From: JBBWZH01 sp035544115 | GTDB lineage: Bacteria > Actinomycetota > Actinomycetes > Mycobacteriales > CADCTP01 | Length of the DNA: 64,000 nt | Assembly (NCBI GenBank): GCA_963714145.1 | Contig: OY970235.1 | Coordinates: 868,001 to 932,000 of the forward strand | Direction: 5' to 3' | Shown here: one piece after another, positions 26,150 through 33,220 of the stretch | Numbering within the stretch: position 1 is the stretch's first letter | Layout: each line of letters begins with the position of its first letter | The notes under the pieces: generated by a model | The model's input: only the letters and a program-made list of their open reading frames with translations | Told to the model about the DNA's origin: nothing | The model's database searches: none | Made by a program: the position numbers and the translations under genes

Positions 26150-26797
26150 TCAGCCGGCGCTGGCGGCGGCCGCGTTGGCGCTGTTGATCGCCTTGCGCAG
26201 CGCCGGCAGGGCCGGGCCGGCGACCTCGGTGAGCTGGCCGATGCGGGCGCGGTGCTGGCGGGCGGTGCCGCGGGGGAGCGCGGTGCGGGCCTTGCCGGTG
26301 GCGGCCAGGGCGGTCAGGGCGGCGTCCCGCGGGTCGAGCTGGGCCACCAGCCGGCCCGGCCGGAGGGTTTCGGTGACTGCCGCGGTCAGGCCCTTGCGCA
26401 GCAGGGGGTCGCGGATGGTGATCCGGTCGGTCCGGATCAGGCCGAGCCTGCGGTGCTGCTCGGCCCTGATCCAGCGACCCGCGACCAGCTGGTCGCGGAC
26501 CGCGGCCCGGATGCCCCCGTCGGACCGGCTGATCCAGTGCTCCCACTTGCGCGGCCTGCTCTCCTCGATCTGGCCCAGGATCGCCGCCAGCACCGGGTCG
26601 GCGACCGGCGCGGCAGTGCCGCGCGGGGCCGGCGTGGGCCGGCCCCGCTCGTCGGTGAGGTGGCCGGTCAGCCAGAGGTCGGTGAGCGCGGCGGCGCGCA
26701 GCGAGTACTGGATCCGCTCGCCGGTGACCGGCCGCTGCTTGGCCGGGTCGTACGCGAGCAGGTAGAACCGGGCCGGCAGGGACTGCGGGAACTCCAC
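26150..26797 (-). CDS. GPP34 (GOLPH3/Vps74-like) family protein
   Basis: A 215-aa protein with the GPP34 fold seen by sequence: LPARFYLLAYDP, YSLRAAALTDLWLTGHLTDERGR, ESRPRKWEHWISRS, LVAGRWIRAEQHRRLGLIRTDRI and RDAALTALAATG. Eukaryotic relatives bind phosphatidylinositol-4-phosphate at Golgi membranes; the bacterial function is unknown. GTG 26797 is preceded by GGGAGG. It is third in an operon after the SPFH and ribbon-helix-helix genes, 3 nt from the latter, which suggests membrane-related work. Confidence 0.85.
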   Translation of the reverse strand: MEFPQSLPARFYLLAYDPAKQRPVTGERIQYSLRAAALTDLWLTGHLTDERGRPTPAPRGTAAPVADPVLAAILGQIEESRPRKWEHWISRSDGGIRAAVRDQLVAGRWIRAEQHRRLGLIRTDRITIRDPLLRKGLTAAVTETLRPGRLVAQLDPRDAALTALAATGKARTALPRGTARQHRARIGQLTEVAGPALPALRKAINSANAAAASAG

Positions 26798-26800
26798 GGG

Positions 26801-27019
26801 TCAATCCTCCCTCGGGGTCGGTGGCCGCGGGTTGGGTGGCCGGCCTCGGCGGGGCAGGCCACCGACGTCGCCCGGCAGCCGGCCGGCGTCGGCGAGCGCC
26901 CGCCGGAGCAGGAACTCGATCTGGGCGTTGGTGCTGCGCAGCTCGTCGGCCGCCCATCGGGCCAGCGCGTCGTGCACGGCCGGGTCCAGCCGCAGCAGCA
27001 GGCTCTTGCGTTCTGCCAC
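26801..27019 (-). CDS. small ribbon-helix-helix (Arc/CopG-like) DNA-binding protein
   Basis: A 72-aa protein with a canonical RHH core: the beta strand KSLLLRLDPAVHDALARWA, then DELRSTNAQIEFLLRRALADAG. A Pro/Arg-rich tail follows. The ERKSLLLRLDP start and NAQIEFLLRRAL helix match the Arc-type repressors that sit beside SPFH genes in actinobacteria. It probably binds as a dimer of dimers to a palindrome; the AGTGATATCACT site in the operon promoter is the obvious candidate for autoregulation. The start is GTG 27019. Confidence 0.8.
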   Translation of the reverse strand: MAERKSLLLRLDPAVHDALARWAADELRSTNAQIEFLLRRALADAGRLPGDVGGLPRRGRPPNPRPPTPRED

Positions 27020-27026
27020 GCGTGCC

Positions 27027-27965
27027 TCAGTGGTAGAGCGAGCCGGTGTTCACCACCGGCTGGGTGGCATGGTCGCTGCACAGCACCACCAGCAGGTTGC
27101 TCACCATCGCGGCCTTCCGCTCCTCGTCCAGCTCGACCACGTTCTTCTCGTCCAACTTGGCCAGTGCCAGCTCGACCATGCCGACGGCGCCCTCGACGAT
27201 CCGCTGCCGGGCCGCGACCACCGCGCCGGCCTGCTGCCGGCGCAGCATCGCCTGGGCGATCTCCGGCGCGTACGCGAGCCGGGTGATCCGGGACTCGATG
27301 ATGCGGACGCCGGCCGCCACCACCCGGGCCGCGATCTCCGCCGACAGCTGCTCGGTGATCGCATCGACACTGTCCTGAAGGGACAGTTGCCCGCTGCCGT
27401 GCGAGTCGTACGGGTAGCTGGTGGCGACGTGCCGGACCGCGGTCTCGGTCTGGATGGCGACGAACTCGGTGAAGTCGTCCACTTCGTACAGTGCGCGGGC
27501 GGTGTCCTCGACCTGCCAGACCACCACCGCCGCGATCTCGATCGGGTTGCCGTCGGCGTCGTTCACCTTGGCCACCGCGGTCTCGTGATTGCGGATCCGG
27601 GTGGACACCGGGCGCCGGCTGGCCAGCGGGTTCACCCAGCGCAGCCCGGTGGTCCGGACCGTGCCGGTGTACCGGCCGAACAGTGCCACCACCCGGGCCT
27701 GGCCCGGCGCCACCGCGGTCAGCCCGCCGAACGCGGCCGCACCGGCGACGACGAGCGGGTGGCCGAGGACCAGCACGACCGTGGCCACCGCGACCGGGCT
27801 GCTGCCGGCCAGCAGCAGGCTGCCCAGGACGATCAGCCCGACGCCGACCAGGATCGCGACCACGGCCAGGAAGCACACCAGCAGGCCGGGCGCGCCGCTG
27901 ACCGCCCGTTCCCGCACCTTCGGCTCGGGTAGATCGACCTGCACTTCAACGCTCTGCACGGTCAC
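27027..27965 (-). CDS. SPFH/band-7 domain membrane protein
   Basis: A 312-aa slipin-like protein. The N-terminal cytoplasmic 25 residues precede two hydrophobic segments (LLVCFLAVVAILVGVGLIVL and VAVATVVLVLGHPLVVAGAAAF). The SPFH domain begins TAVAPGQARVVALFGRYTGTVRTTGLRWVNP and contains IRNHETAVAKVNDADGNPIEI and ALYEVDDFTEFV. The C-terminal helix (QAMLRRQQAGAVVAARQRIVEG) would drive oligomerisation. Such proteins organise membrane microdomains. GTG 27965 follows GGAGGGAG. It is first in the SPFH-RHH-GPP34 operon. Confidence 0.9.
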   Translation of the reverse strand: MTVQSVEVQVDLPEPKVRERAVSGAPGLLVCFLAVVAILVGVGLIVLGSLLLAGSSPVAVATVVLVLGHPLVVAGAAAFGGLTAVAPGQARVVALFGRYTGTVRTTGLRWVNPLASRRPVSTRIRNHETAVAKVNDADGNPIEIAAVVVWQVEDTARALYEVDDFTEFVAIQTETAVRHVATSYPYDSHGSGQLSLQDSVDAITEQLSAEIAARVVAAGVRIIESRITRLAYAPEIAQAMLRRQQAGAVVAARQRIVEGAVGMVELALAKLDEKNVVELDEERKAAMVSNLLVVLCSDHATQPVVNTGSLYH

Positions 27966-27991
27966 AGCCGGCTCCCTCCGTCGCTGACACC

Positions 27992-28009
27992 TATCATAGT
28001 GATATCACT
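27992..28009 (-). promoter_or_regulatory. promoter with palindromic operator of the SPFH operon
   Basis: On the minus strand a near-consensus -10 TATGAT (27997-27992) follows directly on the perfect 12-bp palindrome AGTGATATCACT (28009-27998). The palindrome would occupy the -35/-10 spacer. This is one of the few AT-rich spots in the window. A bound RHH repressor here would block the polymerase, so autorepression by the operon's own RHH protein is likely but inferred. Confidence 0.6.
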
Positions 28010-28076
28010 TTTTCGCCGGATGGCAAGCCCGGCCCGGCCCGGCCGGGCCGACGGTCGGCTCGGTCCGGTCGGCTCG

Positions 28077-28195
28077 GGCCGGTCGGTCGGTCGGGCCGGT
28101 CCGGGGGTCGGGTCGGGTCGGGCAGTCGGGCCGGTCGGTCGGGCCGGTCCGGGCGGTCGGGCCGAGCCCGGCGGTCGGCCGGGGTCGGCTCGGGC
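28077..28195. repeat. degenerate GGTCGG/GGGCCGGTCC repeats upstream of serpin
   Basis: The string GGGCCGGTCGGTCGGGCCGGT appears in two near copies about 50 bp apart within a run of GGTCGG units. No gene is supported. It fills the divergent region between the SPFH operon and serpin. Confidence 0.5.
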
Positions 28196-28215
28196 GGCGG
28201 TGGCAGGATGGCCGG

Positions 28216-29334
28216 ATGGCCGCCCCCGATCTCCGGTTCGTGCTGGACCTGCACGCCGCGCTGGCCGGCGCCGACCGGTCCGCCGGCTTCGTCTGGTCGC
28301 CGTACTCGATCGGTTCCGCGCTCGGCGTGGCCGCCGCCGGCGCCGGCGGCCGGACCCGGCAGGAGCTCGTCGCCGCGCTGGCCGGCACCGGCGACCTCGC
28401 GCCGGTGGCGGCGGCGCTGGCCGACGCGGCCGTGCTGGACCCGGGCGGCGACGGCGCTCCGGAGGCCCGGATCGCGGTGGCCAACACGCTCTGGCCGGAT
28501 CTCACCCTCCCGGTCGCGCCGCCGTACGTCGCGGCCGTGCAGGCCTGGCCGGGCGGCGCGGTGCGCGCGGCCGACTTCCGCGGCGACCCGGCCGGCGCCC
28601 GCCAGACGATCAACGCGGCCGTCGAGAAGACCACCAACGGGCTGATCAAGGACCTGCTCCCGGCCGACGTGGTGCGCCGGGAGACCCGGGCGATCCTGGT
28701 CAACGCGCTCTGGTTGCGCGCCTCCTGGCTGGCCGAGTTCCCCAGGTCGGCGACCGCGCCGGCGCCGTTCCACGCACCCGGCGGCCGGACCGCGGTGCCG
28801 ACGATGCGGCTGGAGCGCCGGCTGCGGTACGCGGCCGGCGCCGGCTGGCAACTGGTCGGGCTACCGGCCGGCGGCGGCGTGGTCGCCGAGGTGCTGCTGC
28901 CGGACGGCGACCTGGCCGGCGCCGAGCCGGCGCTGACCCCGGCGGCGCTCGAAGGCCTGCTGGACGCGGCCCAGCCGCGGCTGATCTCGCTCTGGCTGCC
29001 GAAGTTCCGGGTCGAGGCCGCCGCCGCGGAGCTGGTCGAACCGCTCGCCGCGGTCGGCATCCGGACGCTGTTCACCGACGAGGCCGACCTGACCGCGGTG
29101 ACCGGCGGCGCGGAGCGGTTGAAGGTCGACGCCGCCGTGCACAAGGCCGTGCTCACGGTGGACGAGACCGGGCTGGAGGGCGCCGCCGCGACCGCGCTGA
29201 TGATGGTCCGGGCCGCCGGAATGCTGGCCCCGGCCCGGCCGCTGGAGGTCAAGGTGGACCGGCCGTTCCTGGTGCTGATCCGGCACCAGGCCAGCGGCGC
29301 GATCTACTTCCTGGCCCGCGTCACCCGGCCCTGA
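28216..29334 (+). CDS. serpin-family serine protease inhibitor
   Basis: A 372-aa serpin without a signal peptide, so probably cytosolic. The fold landmarks are VWSPYSIGSALGVAAAGAGGRTRQEL, the strand region ANTLWPDL, the helix F region QTINAAVEKTTNGLIKDLL, ILVNALWLRASWLAEF, and the C-terminal VDRPFLVLIRHQASGAIYFLARV. The hinge VDETGLEGAAATA with small residues is the inhibitory type, and the loop continues LMMVRAAGM; the P1 residue cannot be fixed because the loop is longer than usual. ATG 28216 lies 6 nt after CAGGAT, again leaderless-like. Confidence 0.9.
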   Translation: MAAPDLRFVLDLHAALAGADRSAGFVWSPYSIGSALGVAAAGAGGRTRQELVAALAGTGDLAPVAAALADAAVLDPGGDGAPEARIAVANTLWPDLTLPVAPPYVAAVQAWPGGAVRAADFRGDPAGARQTINAAVEKTTNGLIKDLLPADVVRRETRAILVNALWLRASWLAEFPRSATAPAPFHAPGGRTAVPTMRLERRLRYAAGAGWQLVGLPAGGGVVAEVLLPDGDLAGAEPALTPAALEGLLDAAQPRLISLWLPKFRVEAAAAELVEPLAAVGIRTLFTDEADLTAVTGGAERLKVDAAVHKAVLTVDETGLEGAAATALMMVRAAGMLAPARPLEVKVDRPFLVLIRHQASGAIYFLARVTRP

Positions 29335-29361
29335 GATCCGGCAGCCGGGCCGCCGCCGCGG

Positions 29362-29395
29362 CCCGGAGCGCACGCCGGCCGGCGCGCGCTCCGGG
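29362..29395. terminator. bidirectional hairpin terminator between serpin and treZ
   Basis: A perfect 10-bp stem CCCGGAGCGC/GCGCTCCGGG encloses a further GCCGGCCGGC self-complementary core. It lies in the 63-bp gap between two convergent stop codons. Confidence 0.6.
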
Positions 29396-29397
29396 CG

Positions 29398-31173
29398 TCA
29401 GTCGACGGTGAAGGTGGCCGGGACGCCGGGCTCGGCGGCGAGTTCGACGATCGCCACCGACTCGCCTTCCAGCTCGATCACCCCGGTGCGGTAGACGAAG
29501 CCCGGCTGGGAGGAGAGCAGCATCGACAGCGGGGTGCCGTCCAGCGGGATCTCCTGCCGGTCGGCGGCCAGGTTCACCGCGACCCGCAACCGGCCGCGGG
29601 TGACCACCAGCCAGCGCGCGTCCTCGTCGTAGTGCACCGCGACCTGGCGCAGCTGCGGATCGGTCAGCTCCGACCGGCTGTGCCGCAGCGATATAAGCCG
29701 CCGGTACCAGTCCAGCAGGGCGCCCTGCTCCTCCCGCTCCGGCTCCTTCCAGTCCAGCTTGGACCGCAGGAAGGTCTCCGGGTCCTGCGGGTGTGGAATG
29801 TCCGAAGTGGACCAGCCGTGGTCGGCGAACTCGTCGCGCCGGCTGATGTCGTACGTCTCGGCCAGTTCCGGTTCCGGGTGGCTGACGAAGAACTGCCAGG
29901 GTGTGGTCGCCCCCCACTCCTCACCCATCCAGAGCATCGGCGTGTACGGCGCGGTCAGCAGCAACGCCGCGGCGACCCGCAGCATGGCCGGCGAGACCAG
30001 AGTGGACAGTCGATCGCCGACGGCCCGGTTGCCGACCTGGTCGTGGTTCTGCAGGCAGACCACGAACCGGTGGCCGGGGGTACGGGCGCGATCGACCGGG
30101 CGGCCGTGTGGCCGGCGCCGGAAGGTGGACCAGTTGCCGTCGTGCACGAAGCCGGCGGTGAGCGCCTTGGCCAGCACCGGCAGCGGGCCGAAGTCGACGT
30201 AGTAGCCCTGCCGCTCGCCGGTCACCGTGGCGAAGAGCGCGTGGTGCACGTCGTCGGCCCACTGCCCGGCCAGCCCGTAGCCGCCGCCCTCCCGGGCCGT
30301 GATCAGCCTGGGGTCGTTCAGATCGGATTCGGCGATCAGCGACAGCGGCCGGCCCAGATGTGCCGACAGCGCCTCGGTTTCCACGGCGAACTGTTCCAAC
30401 AGGTGCGTCGCGCTGCTGTCGACGAGTGCGTGCACCGCGTCCAGCCGCAGCCCGTCCAAGTGGTAGTCACGCAGCCACATCAACACGTTGTCCACAATGT
30501 ACCGGCGGACCTCGGTCGAGTTCGGTCCGTCCAGGTTGACCAGCTGGCCCCAGGTGTTGCGGCCGTCCTTCAGGTACGGCCCGAACAGCGGCAGGTAGGC
30601 CCCGGACGGGCCGAGGTGGTTGTAGACCACGTCCAGCACGACGCCGAGGCCGCGCAGGTGGCAGGCGTCGACGAAGCGCTTGAACCCGTCCGGCCCGCCG
30701 TACGGCTCGTGCACGGCGTACCAGCAGACCCCGTCGTACCCCCAGTTGTGCACGCCGTTGAAGCCGTTCACCGGCAGCACCTCGACCAGGTCGACGCCGA
30801 GTTCGACCAGGTGATCCAGCTTGTCGATGGCGGCGTCGAAGGTGCCGTCCGGGGTGAACGTGCCGATGTGCAGCTCGTACAGGACCGAACCGGCCAGTTG
30901 CCGCCCGGCCCAGGTCACGTCGGCCCACTCGTACCCGCTGTCGTCGTAGACCCGGCTGCGGCCGTGCACGCCGTCCGGCTGCCAGCGCGAGCGCGGGTCC
31001 GGCAGCGCGGTCTCGTCGTCGCCGAGCAGGAAGGCGTAGTCGGTGCCGACGATGGCGTCGGTCACGGTGACCCGCCACCAGCCGCCGCTGGTCTGTTGCA
31101 TGTCGTGCTCGGCGCCGAGTGTCGCGACCCGAACCCGGTCGTGGTCGGGGGCCCACACCTCGAAGGTCACCAT
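29398..31173 (-). CDS. treZ: malto-oligosyltrehalose trehalohydrolase
   Basis: A 591-aa GH13 enzyme that releases trehalose from malto-oligosyltrehalose. An N-terminal Ig-like domain (MVTFEVWAPDHDRVRV) precedes the barrel. Catalytic residues are nucleophile D245 in GLRLDAVHAL, acid/base E282 in SLIAESDLN, and D378 in QNHDQVGNRA. The family-specific LYELHIGTFTPDGTFDAAI is present. ATG 31173 has AAGGAG with 7-nt spacing; a longer upstream frame is not supported. Its partners treY and glgX lie about 6 kb away on the same strand, separated by stress and respiration genes. Confidence 0.94.
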   Translation of the reverse strand: MVTFEVWAPDHDRVRVATLGAEHDMQQTSGGWWRVTVTDAIVGTDYAFLLGDDETALPDPRSRWQPDGVHGRSRVYDDSGYEWADVTWAGRQLAGSVLYELHIGTFTPDGTFDAAIDKLDHLVELGVDLVEVLPVNGFNGVHNWGYDGVCWYAVHEPYGGPDGFKRFVDACHLRGLGVVLDVVYNHLGPSGAYLPLFGPYLKDGRNTWGQLVNLDGPNSTEVRRYIVDNVLMWLRDYHLDGLRLDAVHALVDSSATHLLEQFAVETEALSAHLGRPLSLIAESDLNDPRLITAREGGGYGLAGQWADDVHHALFATVTGERQGYYVDFGPLPVLAKALTAGFVHDGNWSTFRRRPHGRPVDRARTPGHRFVVCLQNHDQVGNRAVGDRLSTLVSPAMLRVAAALLLTAPYTPMLWMGEEWGATTPWQFFVSHPEPELAETYDISRRDEFADHGWSTSDIPHPQDPETFLRSKLDWKEPEREEQGALLDWYRRLISLRHSRSELTDPQLRQVAVHYDEDARWLVVTRGRLRVAVNLAADRQEIPLDGTPLSMLLSSQPGFVYRTGVIELEGESVAIVELAAEPGVPATFTVD

Positions 31174-31406
31174 CCACACGCTCCTTGTCGCCGTCGCTCG
31201 GGCCGGCTCGCTGCCCCGCCGCCCTGGCCAGCGGAGCCCGGGGATCGAGCGGAGCCCAGGGGATGCTGCCAGCTGGGACAGTGCCCAGTCCGGCCCGAGG
31301 ACAACCGTCGCACACCGGACGGTGCGGGCACATCCCTGGTACAGCTGGTCCGCTGGTGTGACACCGATCTCCTGAATCGCGCCGGGTTGTGGCACCATCA
31401 CGAAGC

Positions 31407-32063
31407 GTGACCGATCGTGTGATCCGGGTGTTCCTGCTGGACGACCACGAAGTGGTCCGCCGCGGGGTGGCGGACCTGCTCGACCCGGAGCCGGACATCG
31501 TGGTCGTCGGTGAGGCGGCCACCGCGGCCGAGGCGCTCAGCCGGGTACCGGCGATCTGCCCGGACGTGGCCGTGCTCGATGTCCGGCTGCCGGACGGGGA
31601 CGGCGTGACCGTCTGCCGCGAGCTGCGTTCCCAGCTGCCCGACCTGCGCTGCATCATGCTGACTTCGTTCGCCGACGATGACGCGCTGTTCGACGCCATC
31701 ATGGCCGGCGCGACCGGCTACGTGCTCAAACAGATCCGCGGCAACGACCTGGTCGGCGCGATCCGGACCGTCGCATCAGGACAGTCGCTGTTGGACCCGC
31801 GGACCACCGCCCGGGTGCTGGACCGGATGCGGGAGACGGCGAACCGGCGGCGCGACCCGCTGGCCACGCTGACCGACCAGGAACGCACCGTGCTGGAGCA
31901 CATCGGCGAAGGGCTGACCAACCGGCAGATCGCCGAGCGGATGTTCCTGGCCGAGAAGACGGTCAAGAACTACGTCTCGCACCTGCTGGCCAAGCTCGGG
32001 ATGGAGCGGCGTACCCAGGCCGCCGTGCTCGCCGCCGAACTCCGCGGCGTCCGCAACGGCTAG
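31407..32063 (+). CDS. NarL/FixJ response regulator, DevR/DosR-like
   Basis: A 218-aa two-domain regulator. The receiver has the acidic pair LLDDHE, phospho-acceptor D58 in VAVLDVRLPDGDG, and Lys in GYVLKQIRG. The LuxR-type HTH reads GLTNRQIAERMFLAEKTVKNYVS then LLAKLGMERRTQAA, nearly the mycobacterial DevR recognition region. DevR controls hypoxic dormancy genes, including universal stress proteins such as the one encoded next. No sensor kinase is adjacent, so it is an orphan. GTG 31407 fits the receiver start; GTG 31389 is an alternative. Confidence 0.88.
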   Translation: MTDRVIRVFLLDDHEVVRRGVADLLDPEPDIVVVGEAATAAEALSRVPAICPDVAVLDVRLPDGDGVTVCRELRSQLPDLRCIMLTSFADDDALFDAIMAGATGYVLKQIRGNDLVGAIRTVASGQSLLDPRTTARVLDRMRETANRRRDPLATLTDQERTVLEHIGEGLTNRQIAERMFLAEKTVKNYVSHLLAKLGMERRTQAAVLAAELRGVRNG

Positions 32064-32170
32064 CCTCGGCCAGCCCGTGGCCAGCCCCACTGCCAGCCCT
32101 CGGCCAGCCCCACTGCCAGCCCCACTGCCAGCCCTCGGCCAGCCCGTAGCCGACCATCGGCCAGCCCCGG
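32064..32170. repeat. tandem CCAGCCC repeats after the DevR-like gene
   Basis: Alternating units CTCGGCCAGCCC and CACTGCCAGCCC recur about eight times over roughly 100 bp, starting right after the stop codon. They separate two convergent genes; a slippage-prone spacer or terminator region is likely. Confidence 0.6.
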
Positions 32171-32229
32171 TCCGTACCGGCTGGCCCTGCGGGCCGCACC
32201 GGGGCAGCCCCGTGCGGGGCGACCCGGGG

Positions 32230-32745
32230 CTACGCGGAGGCGAGCGCCGTCCGGCCGGACCGGCCCGAGACGTCGGGGTGCCGGTCCACCGGCAGCAGCA
32301 CGATCGGGCACGGCGCGTGCCGGACCAGCGCCAGCACCGTCGATCCGAACGCCTGGCCGGTGCCTGACCGCACCCCGACCGCGGTCAGCACCGGCGGGCC
32401 CGGGCTGGTGGCCAGCACCAGCAGCGCGGCGCCGTCGCCGTACCCGAGGAGCGCCGGCACCGGTGGCCGCGGGTCGCAGACCTGCCGGACCGGTACCGGC
32501 GGCGAGCCGTGGAACGCGGCTTCGACCAGCTCGGCCAGCCGGTCCTCGGCCGGGCTGGTCGCCTCGGCCGGCCAGCGGGCGCCGACCGGCGCGTACGGCG
32601 CGGTCAGCCGGACCGCGCCGCAGGCCAGCACGGCGATCACCAGGCCACCCAGCCGGGCGGCCTCGGTCGCTCCCCAGCGCAGCGCCTCGACCGAACGCTC
32701 GCTGCCGTCCACTCCGACTACGACGGGCTGTGCCGGGTAGCCCAC
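32230..32745 (-). CDS. universal stress protein (UspA family)
   Basis: A 171-aa single-domain Usp. It starts VVVGVDGSERSVEALRWGATEAARLG and ends with VLALVRHAPCPIVLLPVDRH. The ATP-binding loop is degenerate (GVRSGTGQAFGST), so nucleotide binding is uncertain. A strong AAGGAGG precedes GTG 32745. In mycobacteria many usp genes belong to the DevR regulon, so the adjacent DevR-like gene is a plausible regulator, but I see no clear Dev box. A 15-bp palindrome lies 37 nt upstream. Confidence 0.87.
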   Translation of the reverse strand: MGYPAQPVVVGVDGSERSVEALRWGATEAARLGGLVIAVLACGAVRLTAPYAPVGARWPAEATSPAEDRLAELVEAAFHGSPPVPVRQVCDPRPPVPALLGYGDGAALLVLATSPGPPVLTAVGVRSGTGQAFGSTVLALVRHAPCPIVLLPVDRHPDVSGRSGRTALASA

Positions 32746-33079
32746 GACGTCCTCCTTCAGGCCGCCGCTGCCGCGTGACCAGCGGGTTCAACCCGCCCTA
32801 CCGGCGGGTTCAGCGGTCTCGCAACCAGCCTCACCCGGCTGCCGGGCGCCGGCAAGATCCGGCCGACCCCGATCGGCCGGGCCCTTCGGCCCCGTACCCC
32901 GCCGCCCAGGGCTGCCCGTACCGGGTCGGGTGGTGACCTCGCCGGCGGGTCGCGCCGCCCCGGACCCGGCGGGCCGCTCACCGGAATCCCCACCCGCTGA
33001 CCGGGACAGTGCGGCCTTGACTGTCCATTGTGGACGTTAGGGCACCGTCCCGCCGGTCCGGGACGCGGGGCGCACGCCG
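32746..33079. other. usp/cyd divergent intergenic region with palindromes
   Basis: About 330 bp without a convincing gene. It contains the palindrome GCGGGTT-C-AACCCGC at 32782-32796 with a half copy (GGCGGGTTC) just downstream, which are candidate operators for the usp gene. At 33016-33034 TTGACT is followed by the inverted repeat GTCCA-TTG-TGGAC, resembling a -35 with an operator in the spacer, for transcription towards the cyd genes. Confidence 0.45.
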
Positions 33080-33085
33080 TACACT
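33080..33085 (+). promoter_or_regulatory. leaderless -10 element of the cyd upstream small ORF
   Basis: TACACT is followed by 6 nt (CGCCGC) and GTG 33092. It fits TANNNT plus start-codon spacing exactly, with no Shine-Dalgarno sequence. Confidence 0.5.
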
Positions 33086-33091
33086 CGCCGC

Positions 33092-33220
33092 GTGACGACC
33101 TGGGTGGCAACACTGGTGACCCCGGTGGCGCTCGGTGTGCGGATCCGCACCATCCGGGTTCCCCGGCGCCGTGTCCGGGCCTGGCTGACCGGGGGATCGG
33201 TGCCGGCCGGGCCGCGCTGA
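33092..33220 (+). CDS. candidate 42-aa small protein / coupling leader upstream of cydD
   Basis: I found this frame by eye: VTTWVATLVTPVALGV, then a basic half (RIRTIRVPRRRVRAWLTGG) ending SVPAGPR. The GTG has a matching leaderless -10, and the TGA overlaps the cydD ATG as TGATG, so ribosomes ending here can restart on cydD. The first 16 residues are hydrophobic and could enter the membrane; the rest is strongly cationic. It may be a leader whose translation sets cydD expression, or a small membrane protein. I recognise no family. Confidence 0.45.
   Translation: MTTWVATLVTPVALGVRIRTIRVPRRRVRAWLTGGSVPAGPR

Noticed and set aside
31273..31300. Possible Dev box (GGGAC...GTCC) upstream of the DevR-like gene
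   Set aside because: The half-sites are 7 nt apart instead of the 4 required by GGGACTWWAGTCCC, and flanking positions do not match.
33000..33034. Second PafBC-type promoter upstream of the cyd genes
   Set aside because: CTGTCCATT-N8-TAGGGC has the spacing but mismatches at the conserved positions of both boxes.
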